Positions 1 to 6,318 are shown, counted from the stretch's first letter. The stretch: 7,126 nucleotides of DNA from Ignavibacteriales bacterium (GCA_003560935.1 PWJF01000413.1:1-7126), one strand, 5' to 3'. The notes: generated by a model from the sequence alone, not told the origin. Program-made: numbers and translations.

Positions 1-222
1 CACAGGAAATAACGTGCGGGCTTAAGTCCGCCTAGCTCGCTTCAGACAGTTTGAGCCGCTTTTGCCAAAACCCCGGAGCCAGCATTCTGGATAAGGCTCT
101 TGATTTTTAACTGTATATAAAATCCACACGTTGCGTCTAGGAGCCATAAAAGTTTTGCAAAGACAGAGGATTGTCCTGAATTTTGCCCTAACCTGCAGCA
201 TTGTCAAACCCTGGAGGTTATC
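1..222. other. Leader region without a gene
   Basis: I see no gene here; the reading frames present lack a credible start or family pattern. At 16-31 there is a 16-bp near-palindrome (GCGGGCTT / AAGTCCGC, one mismatch) of unknown meaning. An AT-rich stretch at 106-122 contains TATAAA preceded by TGT, which could be a -10 element for the gene at 223, but no convincing -35 lies at the right distance, so I do not call a promoter. Confidence 0.4.
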
Positions 223-513
223 ATGAGTGAAAAAATAGATGCATTTGCGCAAAAGCTGAAGGCAAAAATCGACGAGTGGAACGCTGAGATTGATCGCCTG
301 ACCGCTAAAGCCCAGCAGGCCGAAGCAGAAGCCAGGATGGAGTACCTGGAGCAGGTGGAGGAGATCAGGAAACACCGCGATGAAGCCAGGCAAAGGCTGG
401 AAAAGCTCCAGGAGGCCGGTGAAGGTGCCTGGGAGGACCTCAAGTCCGGAGCGGAGATGGCTGTGGATTCCATGGTTCAGGCCGTCAAATCCGCCAGGGA
501 ACGTTTCAGGTAG
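223..513 (+). CDS. Small coiled-coil protein, Sll1863-type stress-response family
   Basis: This is a 96-aa, highly charged, all-helical protein. Residues 1-65 are rich in Glu, Lys, Arg, Gln and Ala with heptad-like spacing, as expected for a coiled coil. A short break (about 66-69, EAGE) leads to a C-terminal amphipathic helix that opens with AWEDLKSGAE and ends in basic residues. There is no signal peptide and no membrane segment, so it is probably cytosolic. The phrases KIDEWNAEID and AWEDLKSGAE are typical of short proteins annotated as the Sll1863 stress-response or coiled-coil family, whose biochemical role is not established. The start is set by GGAGG at 212-216, seven bases before ATG. 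The gene appears monocistronic: a hairpin with a T-run begins in its stop codon, and the facing gene is a dead treY. I am confident of the reading frame and family resemblance, not of a function. Confidence 0.88.
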   Translation: MSEKIDAFAQKLKAKIDEWNAEIDRLTAKAQQAEAEARMEYLEQVEEIRKHRDEARQRLEKLQEAGEGAWEDLKSGAEMAVDSMVQAVKSARERFR

Positions 514-540
514 TGAATGAAGGATTCACTGGATCTTTTT
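512..540 (+). terminator. Probable intrinsic terminator of the coiled-coil gene
   Basis: A perfect 7-bp stem (AGTGAAT / ATTCACT, 512-518 and 524-530) with a five-base loop is followed by GGATC and five T residues (536-540). The stem overlaps the last two bases of the stop codon. It is AT-rich and therefore weak, but its placement and T-run fit rho-independent termination. Confidence 0.5.
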
Positions 541-601
541 ACTTGCTTCTGCCGGGCGGCCCTTTCTTTGGCACTCCGGAAGGAGAAAGCCGGATCGCAG
601 A

Positions 602-2166
602 TTATGCCTCCCTAGCCAGAAGAGCCACAGGAAATCTGGCCAGCAACCCGGGCAAGGACTGCTGTCCACCCTTAAAGCTTGCCCTGGTCAACACATTTTC
701 CCATTTCCCTGCAGGCAGCTCAATCCGGGTATCCCCCCAGTCGCCCCCGGGCCCCACAACTAGACGGGGCGCTATGGCTATGATCTGCTCTGCACACATG
801 AAGGCCACCACATGTGCGTCCTTTCTCCCGGTAGCATGCATTGGCCTGTATGATCCGTCAGGACCAAAAGCGCCAGGCCGGTTGCGGCGCAGATGCAGGC
901 CCTGGCGGATCAGCCACATCTTGGGCAAACCCTCCTCCATGCGCTTCATGATGGCCTCCACCCTGAGATCCGGCAGTTCAGACACAAGCTTTCGCCTGTG
1001 GGCAAAATCCATAGGCATAGGCCTGCGGTTGTCCGGATCTACCAGGCTCATATCCCAGAGCTCGCAGCCCTGATAGATATCGGCACCCCTGGATATGTCA
1101 GTCTGAGCAGAGTCTGGGACAGGCCGGTTATACGGCCCGCAGGGATCAGCGGCTACGGTAAAAAGCCGTGTCCTCAGCCCCTTTTGCCATGGCCGACGAG
1201 GTGAACTGCTGAAAGCGCATGGCCAGCTCTCCTTCTAGGCCGGGAATCTCCAGAAGCAGGATCTGTTGCAGAAAATGCAAAAGCTCCGGATCCAGATCAG
1301 GGTTTTCAGCTCCTGCATCGGTTACCACCTGCTTAACATAACGTCTGTCCATGTTGCTGACTTGTGCCTCATATTCATTTTTCTGCCTGCCTGGTTCTAT
1401 CCGGACATAGGTTCGATACACTGGAAAATTTGCCGCTGTCTGAAGCAGAACTGCCTGCAGTTCATAGCGGGTGTAGTCCCGGTGCCTGCGGTGCTTTTCA
1501 CAGACGGTCACGAAAAGAGAGGTCAGCCGCTTCAGGTCACTGCCTTAAAGCTCCCTGATCACCTGGCGTTTACAATCTTTGACCAACGCATGAAAGTCTG
1601 TTCCCTGGCCTGTGAAATCAGCATAAAAACTCGTTAAAGGCTTTTCTCCGGATGGATCCACGAACAACCCCTGAACCAGATTGAGAAAATCGTACCCTGT
1701 GGTGCCTTGAATGGGCCAGTCAGACGGAAGCTCCTCTTCCGGCTCCAATATTTTCTCAACCACAATCCAGACCTGGGGAAATTCCCTGCGCAGACGAGCG
1801 AAATAACCGGCTGGGTCGCGCAGCCCGTCTGGATGATCTATCCTGATCCCCTGAACGCTGCCCTCTCTGATCCAGCTGAAAGGCAAAGCGTGTGTGACCG
1901 CAAAAACCTCTTCATCCTCCATTCGAAGCCCCACCAAGGTATTGATATCAAAAAAGCGGCGTTATCCCAGGTCGCGCCCTGCAGTACGCCACCACGCCAG
2001 ACGGTAATTCTGGTCTTCAAGCAGACCGTCCATAGCATCCCGATCCCGGTCAATTCTTTCCAACTCGGCATCTATGGTCGCATGCGGACCCTGCTCTCCC
2101 GAGATACCTGCCAAAAGCTGCTGGATAACCGTCTTATTGCGGTGACGCCACTCTACCAGCCTGCGC
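602..2166 (-). pseudogene. treY: Decayed maltooligosyltrehalose synthase (treY), truncated at its N-terminus
   Basis: An intact TreY converts the reducing end of maltooligosaccharides to a trehalosyl unit in the cytoplasm. On the minus strand, successive segments follow TreY order: EDQNYRLAWWRTAGRDLG then RRFFDINTLVGLR (about 2020-1926); RIDHPDG with the catalytic-type Asp and the VEKIL segment (about 1850-1740); PVYRTYVR, NPDLDPELLHFL and AMAKGAEDTAFYR (about 1430-1155); GLSQTLL..PGVP (1125-1081); YQGCELWDMSLVDPDNRRP (1075-1019); and a C-terminus ending FPVALLAREA at stop 602. The frame is broken by TAA at 1962-1964 (where Tyr is expected), TAA at 1545-1547 (where a Leu-type residue is expected), a deletion near 1141-1156 that removes the roughly 150-180 residues normally between AFYR and GLSQTLL, and a missing base at 1080/1081 (PGVP[D]IYQG). 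The N-terminal 200 residues or more are also missing. Active-site motifs are still readable, which suggests recent loss. Confidence 0.88.
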
Positions 2167-2218
2167 CGTCGTACGTGGCCCCGAGAGCAAAAGAGGTGCC
2201 CGGCCCCATATCTTCATC
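2156..2218 (-). pseudogene. N-terminal remnant of a TreX/GlgX-type glycogen debranching enzyme
   Basis: Reading leftward from 2209, one frame gives M-GPGTSFALGATYDGAG-W followed by a stop at 2155-2153. The string LGATYDGAG is the hallmark N-terminal segment of glycogen debranching enzymes of the TreX/GlgX (isoamylase) type, in which it normally continues as xNFALFS. Here the similarity ends within the DGAG codons, and the neighbouring frame becomes mid-TreY (RRRLVEWRHRN). TreX supplies debranched maltodextrin to TreY and TreZ, and treX-treY-treZ order is common, so the most economical reading is one deletion from the start of treX into treY. Only about 17 codons are left, so the call rests on a short but characteristic motif. 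Chance similarity cannot be fully excluded. Confidence 0.6.
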
Positions 2219-2363
2219 TTCCGCCCGCTTTCGTTGTGGTTTTGTGTGCCCTCAGGGGCCTGAAGCCCTTGCCTTCCGGATACCAGGATTCGGGGAAAAA
2301 TACCGAGCAAAATCATGAACTGGCGGAAATAGTTATGTTCAACAAACCCGGACCTGTGGTCGC

Positions 2364-2409
2364 CATCCGGGAAGCCCTTCTTTCCGGATGCTGAAAGTGC
2401 CAGCTTTCA
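2364..2409. repeat. Two back-to-back inverted repeats
   Basis: The first is an 11-bp stem with one G-T pair (CATCCGGGAAG at 2364-2374 and CTTTCCGGATG at 2380-2390, loop CCCTT). Two bases later a second stem follows (TGAAAG 2392-2397 and CTTTCA 2404-2409, loop TGCCAG). No T-run follows on either strand, so these are not ordinary terminators. They could be a dispersed REP-like element or folded leader RNA of the lost treX gene. Confidence 0.5.
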
Positions 2410-2535
2410 ATCCGGAAAACAGGGAATTCTCTTCTTTTTGGCCAAAAATTCGGGCAATTATAGGGAGGCGGATCCTGATGCGTTAGCGGATGATTGTGCG
2501 CAACGGCCTGTGTGCATCCTGACAGGCAGGCGCAG

Positions 2536-2581
2536 CAAAAAGGAAGAAGAAGAAGAAGAACCGCTTCCGGCTGAAAAGCGG
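2536..2581 (-). terminator. Rho-independent terminator of the REC-HDOD gene
   Basis: On the minus strand, CCGCTT and AAGCGG (2581-2576 and 2566-2561) form a perfect 6-bp stem, extendable by a G-T pair, with an intervening loop that includes CAGCC. It is followed by a long pyrimidine tract (repeated TTC, then CCTTTTT) down to 2536. It lies 36 bases after the HDOD stop codon. On the plus strand the tract appears as a GAA repeat. Confidence 0.75.
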
Positions 2582-2616
2582 ATAACAGCAGGTCGAGATA
2601 CAGTCAAACCCGGTGT

Positions 2617-3843
2617 TTACGGTTGGGCGGCTTTCCTGGCAATAGCCGCCCTTCCCTGTTTCAGGGCCAGGTTTTTCCAGGCGGGAAGCCTGTGGGCCAG
2701 AGACAGGTCTTCCAGATACTGGATATCAAAATCGGGCGTTGTATAGCCGGGATTGACAATAAAATACTTTCTTTCAAGGATATTGGCCACATGAACAGCG
2801 GTCAGGGCCCTGAAGCCCTTGAAAGGAACGCTCGGAGCATGATGAAAGGCCACGGCCTCCACAACGGGATCGGCCAGACCCCAAAGGCCCGTGAGATGGG
2901 CCCCTATTTCAGCGTGGGTGGTGCCTAGGATCTCCAGTTCAACACCATGCAGCGAAAGATTGTCCCGGCGCACCTTTTCCAGAACAGTGCGGTACTGCAC
3001 AGGCAGCTGGCCAGCCAGGAGCAGCTTGCCCACATCATGCAAAAGCCCACCCATATAGCAGTCATCAGCTTCCTGAGCGGACAACCCTTCCATCCGGCCC
3101 ACCTTCTCCGCGAGCTTGCCTGTTGTCAGGCTGTGCTCCCAGAAATTATTCACAGAAAATCCTGGAATCCGGGACAAATCATGTAGAGAAAAAACATGCA
3201 GAGAAAGGAGCAAAGCCCGCAGAATATTGACGCCCAGCAGAGTGACCGCATGTTCTGGACTGGAAACATGCCTGGAGAAGCCGAAAAAAGGCGAATTGAC
3301 CAAGTTCAGCAGTTTGGTACACATGCCCTGGTCCTGAGAAATGATCTTCCCGATCCTCTTAAGGGAGGGATGAGTTGCCGAGAGTTCCCCGGTCACCTGC
3401 CGGTAAAGCTCGGGCAGGGCCGGAAGTGAGCCAATCCTGGCAACCATGGCCTGCACTGAATCGTCTTCAACAAGGTCCCTAATTTTAAGCGCCCGGTCTA
3501 TTGCGGATTTGAGCCTTTCCGGGCTGCAGGGCTTGGAAAGATACTGGTGCGCTGGCAGCGCCGTCTGGACAGCCGTCTCAGGCCCGGAACGGCCGGACAG
3601 AATTATGCGCACGGTCCGGGGGTGTTTTTCGGCCATCAGGGTCAAAAGCCGGTCCCCGTCCATGCCGGGCATGTGTATATCCGAGACGATCACCTCCACA
3701 GGTCCTTCTTCAACCAGGTTCAGTGCCTCCTGCCCGCTCCGGGCGAAACGCATGTCCCACTGGCCGCGCATGGACCAAAGCATCCTCTCCAGCCCGTTCA
3801 GGACGTACTGGTCATCGTCTACAAACAGTATCTTCCTGGTCAT
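2617..3843 (-). CDS. Response regulator with receiver (REC) and HDOD domains
   Basis: This 408-aa cytoplasmic protein starts with a receiver domain (about 3-122). The acidic pocket is at Asp9-Asp10, the phosphoacceptor is Asp55 in VSDIHMPGMDG, the switch Ser is Ser83 (ILSGR) and the conserved Lys is Lys104 (YLSKPCSPERL). All are intact, so phosphorylation is expected. An HDOD domain follows (about 137-340), opening with IGSLPALPELY and including the SPFFG segment at 184-188. It keeps several HD-superfamily residues: His237 (FWEHS), His269-Asp270 (GGLLHDVGKL), His310 and His335. There is no GYP motif, so I do not call it an HD-GYP cyclic-di-GMP phosphodiesterase. HDOD domains usually act as signalling or scaffold modules. 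The start at 3843 follows GGGAG seven bases upstream. The frame extends to 4035, but that extension lacks domain similarity and crosses the promoter. The gene is divergent from a histidine kinase, a plausible partner. Confidence 0.93.
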   Translation of the reverse strand: MTRKILFVDDDQYVLNGLERMLWSMRGQWDMRFARSGQEALNLVEEGPVEVIVSDIHMPGMDGDRLLTLMAEKHPRTVRIILSGRSGPETAVQTALPAHQYLSKPCSPERLKSAIDRALKIRDLVEDDSVQAMVARIGSLPALPELYRQVTGELSATHPSLKRIGKIISQDQGMCTKLLNLVNSPFFGFSRHVSSPEHAVTLLGVNILRALLLSLHVFSLHDLSRIPGFSVNNFWEHSLTTGKLAEKVGRMEGLSAQEADDCYMGGLLHDVGKLLLAGQLPVQYRTVLEKVRRDNLSLHGVELEILGTTHAEIGAHLTGLWGLADPVVEAVAFHHAPSVPFKGFRALTAVHVANILERKYFIVNPGYTTPDFDIQYLEDLSLAHRLPAWKNLALKQGRAAIARKAAQP

Positions 3844-3925
3844 GACAAACTCCCGGGCGACATGAAGGGCGCGCATCACAGGGCCGACCTTTAAGCCCCT
3901 GTTTTGAGCCAAAAGCAACACCCAC

Positions 3926-3954
3926 TCTATACTCGGCCCGGGCCGAAACATCAA
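3926..3954 (-). promoter_or_regulatory. Candidate sigma70-type promoter of the REC-HDOD gene with palindromic spacer
   Basis: On the minus strand TTGATG (3954-3949) and TATAGA (3931-3926) are separated by exactly 17 bases and point toward the start codon at 3843. The spacer contains a perfect 14-bp palindrome, TCGGCCCGGGCCGA (3933-3946), centred between the two boxes where a bound repressor or MerR-type regulator would act. Both hexamers match the consensus at four of six positions. Promoter function and the operator role are inferred. Confidence 0.42.
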
Positions 3955-4003
3955 GCAAAAGATTGCCGTAAGCACGATCAAAACCCTGGGCCTTAATTTA
4001 TAA

Positions 4004-4066
4004 GGATCATGGATTAGGGATTGTGGATTAAGCAAAAAATACAGACTGTTGAGGATTATGGATTAA
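4004..4066 (+). repeat. Phased heptamer repeat, consensus GGATTAN
   Basis: Heptamers beginning GGAT start at 4004, 4011, 4018 and 4025, then again at 4053 and 4060. All six are in one 7-bp phase, since the gap from 4025 to 4053 is 28 bases. The three heptamers between them do not match. Last bases vary; the core is GGATTA with one GGATCA and one GGATTG copy. Two more units occur inverted at 7082-7095. Confidence 0.75.
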
Positions 4067-4135
4067 ATGCCCCGGAAATTGTTGTCCAAAATCCAGAGTT
4101 CAGTTAAGAGTTTTTAACAGCACTCAAGAAATCAG

Positions 4136-4140
4136 CGGAG
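4136..4140 (+). promoter_or_regulatory. Ribosome binding site of the sensor kinase
   Basis: CGGAG ends six bases before ATG at 4147 and fixes that start. No other in-frame start with a Shine-Dalgarno site lies nearby. Confidence 0.7.
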
Positions 4141-4146
4141 ATAATT

Positions 4147-5988
4147 ATGGACCAGGAAAACAGACACGGATACGGAACACTGGTGGAGAACCTTCCCATG
4201 GCTTTTGCATATCACAAAATGTTCATGGACAGTCAGGGAAAGCCAGTGGACTATATTTTTCTCGATGTCAACCCGGCCTTTGAAGCCATGACCGGACTCA
4301 GGCGCGGGGAGATTCTGGGGAAAAGGGTCACCCGGGTCCTGCCGGGAATCAAAAATTCGGACTTTGACTGGATCGGCGTATACGGCCGAGTGGCCTTGAG
4401 CGGTCAGAGCGTTAGATTCGAACAGTACAGCAAGGTCTTGGACCGCTGGTACGAGGTCACCGCGTACAGCGATGAGCCCGGATTTTTTGCCGCGATTTTT
4501 CACGACATCACCGGGCGCAGAAGAATGGAAAAAGCCCTGGAGATGAGCCATAAGCTCTACAAATCCATAGTTGAGGACCAAACCGAACTCATCTGCAGGT
4601 TTCGCCCGGACGGGGTACTGACCTTTGTCAACCAGGCTTATTGCCGCTGCTTCGACAAAACTCCTGATGAGCTTGTCGGACAGACCTTTCTGGCCTTGAT
4701 CCCGGAGGAGGATCAGCATACAGTTGCTGAACACCATGCCAGAATCAGTCCCCAGCAGCCCTCGGTTACTTACGAGCACAGGGCCATTCTGCCCGGCGGC
4801 AAAATTGCCTGGCAACAGTGGGTCGACCGGGCCTTTTTTGATGAGCAAGGGGGGATAATCGAATTCCAGGCCGTGGGCCGGGACATAACCGCGTTGAAAA
4901 ATCAGGAATTTTACCGGGACCTGGTGGAAAGCCACAATGATGTTGTCTTTGCCACGGATGAAAAAGGGGTCATCACCTACATGAGTCCATCCATAGAACC
5001 CATAACCGGCCATAAGCCGGAACGCTTTGTCGGTTGCAACTTCAGCCAGCTGATCTATTCTGAAGACATCCCCTGCCCGAGAGAGGCTTTCCTGAGAGAT
5101 CTCCTCTCGGGCCGGCGGAAGCTTCACGAGTTTCGGATCCCGACGAACGAAGACAGGATGGTCTGGATCCGGGGCTCCTTCAAGGCCGTGCAGAAAGATG
5201 AACGTATTGCCGGACTGCGCGAGATCCTTACGGACAGGACCGAACTCAGGCGCTTGAGACTCCATTTCGAACGGGCGCAAAGGATGGAGGTCACAGGAAG
5301 ATTCGCCGCAGCAATGGCCCACGAGATGAACAACCTGATGACCATGATCACCAGCTACTGCAGATTTTTGCTGGACTCCCTACCGGAAAACAATCCGCTA
5401 CGCAGCGATGTGATCAAGCTCCGGGAGGCTGGCGAAAAGGCAGCCATGATCATGAAACAGCTGCTGGCCTTTGGCCGCGAGCAGCCGTTCAGATCCATAA
5501 GCCTGAATATCAATGACATGCTCATGGAGGTGCTGAATTTCCTGGGACCTCTCATGGGCAGAGAAATTGAGATCGAGGCCCGTCTTGATCCGGAGATAGG
5601 CCTTATTGAGATGGACCGGCGTCACCTGGAGCAGGCGATAATCAACCTAGTCATGAACGCGAAAGACGCCATGCCCGAAGGCGGGAAACTGGTCATTGAA
5701 ACCGCCAACCTCCAGACCGGCCAGCCAACGGCGTCCGGTCTACCGGCGGATGTTCCAGGATCCTACGTCATGCTCAAGGTGAGCGATACAGGCATGGGCA
5801 TGGACCAGGAGACCCTTTCCAGGGCCTTTGAACCCTTTTTTTCAACCAAGGAACCCGACAGGGGAACAGGGCTCGGCCTGTCCAGCGTTCATGATACAAT
5901 CAGCCAGGCCAACGGCCATATATCCGCTGAAAGCAGGCCTGGAAAGGGAGCAATCTTCAGGATCTGCTTTCCCAGGATCGATGCTTAG
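4147..5988 (+). CDS. Cytoplasmic PAS-PAS-PAS sensor histidine kinase (NtrB-like)
   Basis: This 613-aa protein has no membrane segment or signal peptide, so it should sense an intracellular or diffusible cue. Three PAS domains occupy about 8-125 (ending FHDITGRRR), 138-252 (ending VGRDITALKN) and 256-370 (ending ILTDRTELRR). The HisKA helix (about 372-440) carries the phosphoacceptor His392 in the HEMNN motif. The catalytic domain (about 475-611) has the N box with Asn500 and Asn504 (NLVMNAKDAM), G1 with Asp547 (SDTGMGM), an F box (FEPFFSTK, 561-568) and G2 (GTGLGL, 573-578). All key residues are present, so it should be active. The HisKA type and the FSTK/GTGLGL form resemble NtrB-like kinases. 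There is no attached receiver, so it needs a separate regulator; the divergent REC-HDOD protein is the nearest candidate. I see no heme, flavin or metal ligand motif that would reveal the ligand. Confidence 0.95.
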   Translation: MDQENRHGYGTLVENLPMAFAYHKMFMDSQGKPVDYIFLDVNPAFEAMTGLRRGEILGKRVTRVLPGIKNSDFDWIGVYGRVALSGQSVRFEQYSKVLDRWYEVTAYSDEPGFFAAIFHDITGRRRMEKALEMSHKLYKSIVEDQTELICRFRPDGVLTFVNQAYCRCFDKTPDELVGQTFLALIPEEDQHTVAEHHARISPQQPSVTYEHRAILPGGKIAWQQWVDRAFFDEQGGIIEFQAVGRDITALKNQEFYRDLVESHNDVVFATDEKGVITYMSPSIEPITGHKPERFVGCNFSQLIYSEDIPCPREAFLRDLLSGRRKLHEFRIPTNEDRMVWIRGSFKAVQKDERIAGLREILTDRTELRRLRLHFERAQRMEVTGRFAAAMAHEMNNLMTMITSYCRFLLDSLPENNPLRSDVIKLREAGEKAAMIMKQLLAFGREQPFRSISLNINDMLMEVLNFLGPLMGREIEIEARLDPEIGLIEMDRRHLEQAIINLVMNAKDAMPEGGKLVIETANLQTGQPTASGLPADVPGSYVMLKVSDTGMGMDQETLSRAFEPFFSTKEPDRGTGLGLSSVHDTISQANGHISAESRPGKGAIFRICFPRIDA

Positions 5989-5993
5989 GGCCT

Positions 5994-6045
5994 GCGGGCC
6001 TGTTTTCACCAGGAATCAAGGCCCTCTGTAAGAAAACGGGCCTGT
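5994..6045 (+). repeat. Long imperfect inverted repeat after the kinase stop codon
   Basis: GCGGGCCTGTTTTC (5994-6007) can pair along all 14 positions, counting three G-U pairs, with GAAAACGGGCCTGT (6032-6045), leaving a 24-base loop. It begins six bases after the kinase stop. It is followed by A residues rather than T residues on the plus strand, so it may protect the 3' end of the mRNA rather than terminate transcription. Confidence 0.5.
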
Positions 6046-6175
6046 AAAAAGAAGGTATCCCGGTTTTTCTGGTAAGCTGAATTGTCATAAGCCGGCCGGG
6101 CTGCCGGACCTCCTGACCCCTGACCGGAAATGCTGTTAATTAATCAGTGTAGAAGTACGGTTGCCGGAAAACCCC

Positions 6176-6205
6176 GCATGCCCCCTGTCAAAAGCCGGGG
6201 CATGC
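6176..6205 (+). terminator. Hairpin, possible terminator between kinase and downstream gene
   Basis: GCATGCCCC (6176-6184) and GGGGCATGC (6197-6205) form a perfect 9-bp GC-rich stem with a 12-base loop. Only TTGTTG follows, so a classic T-run is missing. It could be a weak terminator, an attenuator, or a binding site. Confidence 0.35.
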
Positions 6206-6318
6206 TTGTTGCACAGACATTGAAAGGCGCGGCTGTCCGGATTTTCAGGAGACAACAACCAGCTTTTTGATTTACCTTGTCCACCAGGCATGACAATATG
6301 GCCATCCATCCATATAAT

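Larger units (their letters stand above)
2219..2616. other. Gene-free stretch between the treXY remnant and the HDOD gene
   Basis: No frame here gives a recognisable protein. A minus-strand frame at about 2134-2430 stays open but matches no family I know and overlaps the debranching-enzyme motif in another frame. It holds two adjacent hairpins (2364-2409), the terminator of the HDOD gene (2536-2581), and ATTATA at 2457-2462. Read on the minus strand, ATTATA is a perfect TATAAT -10 box facing the treXY remnant, possibly its former promoter, but no good -35 lies 16-18 bases upstream. Confidence 0.4.
3844..4146. other. Divergent intergenic region between REC-HDOD gene and sensor kinase
   Basis: This 303-bp stretch has no gene. 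From left to right it holds the ribosome site of the HDOD gene, the candidate promoter with palindrome (3926-3954), an AT-rich segment (3992-4003), the phased heptamer repeat (4004-4066) and the kinase ribosome site. For the kinase a weak candidate promoter is TTGTCC (4082-4087) and TAAGAG (4105-4110) with a 17-base spacer, giving a short leader. I regard that one as tentative. Confidence 0.45.

Noticed and set aside
513..1073. Plus-strand open frame of 186 codons overlapping the stop of the coiled-coil gene
   Set aside because: It runs antisense to the conserved TreY C-terminus and crosses a hairpin with a T-run; it is low-complexity in character.
1707..2318. Plus-strand open frame of 203 codons
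   Set aside because: It is the antisense shadow of the treY remnant, with no ribosome site and no family pattern.
2541..2560. GAA microsatellite as a phase-variable element
   Set aside because: It is explained as the T/C-rich tail of the minus-strand terminator and lies in no coding frame.
2438..2746. Plus-strand open frame with a run of Glu codons
   Set aside because: The Glu run is the complement of the HDOD gene terminator's pyrimidine tract, and the frame enters the HDOD gene antisense.
3844..4035. 64-codon N-terminal extension of the REC-HDOD protein with a hydrophobic patch
   Set aside because: The receiver domain starts right after ATG 3843, which has a good ribosome site; the extension covers the candidate promoter and palindrome.
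4004..4066. CRISPR array
   Set aside because: The units are only 7 bp, mostly contiguous and without unique spacers of normal length, and no cas genes are nearby.
4132..5322. Long open frame (396 codons) on the minus strand opposite the kinase gene
   Set aside because: It is antisense to a kinase with every catalytic motif intact and shows no recognisable domain.
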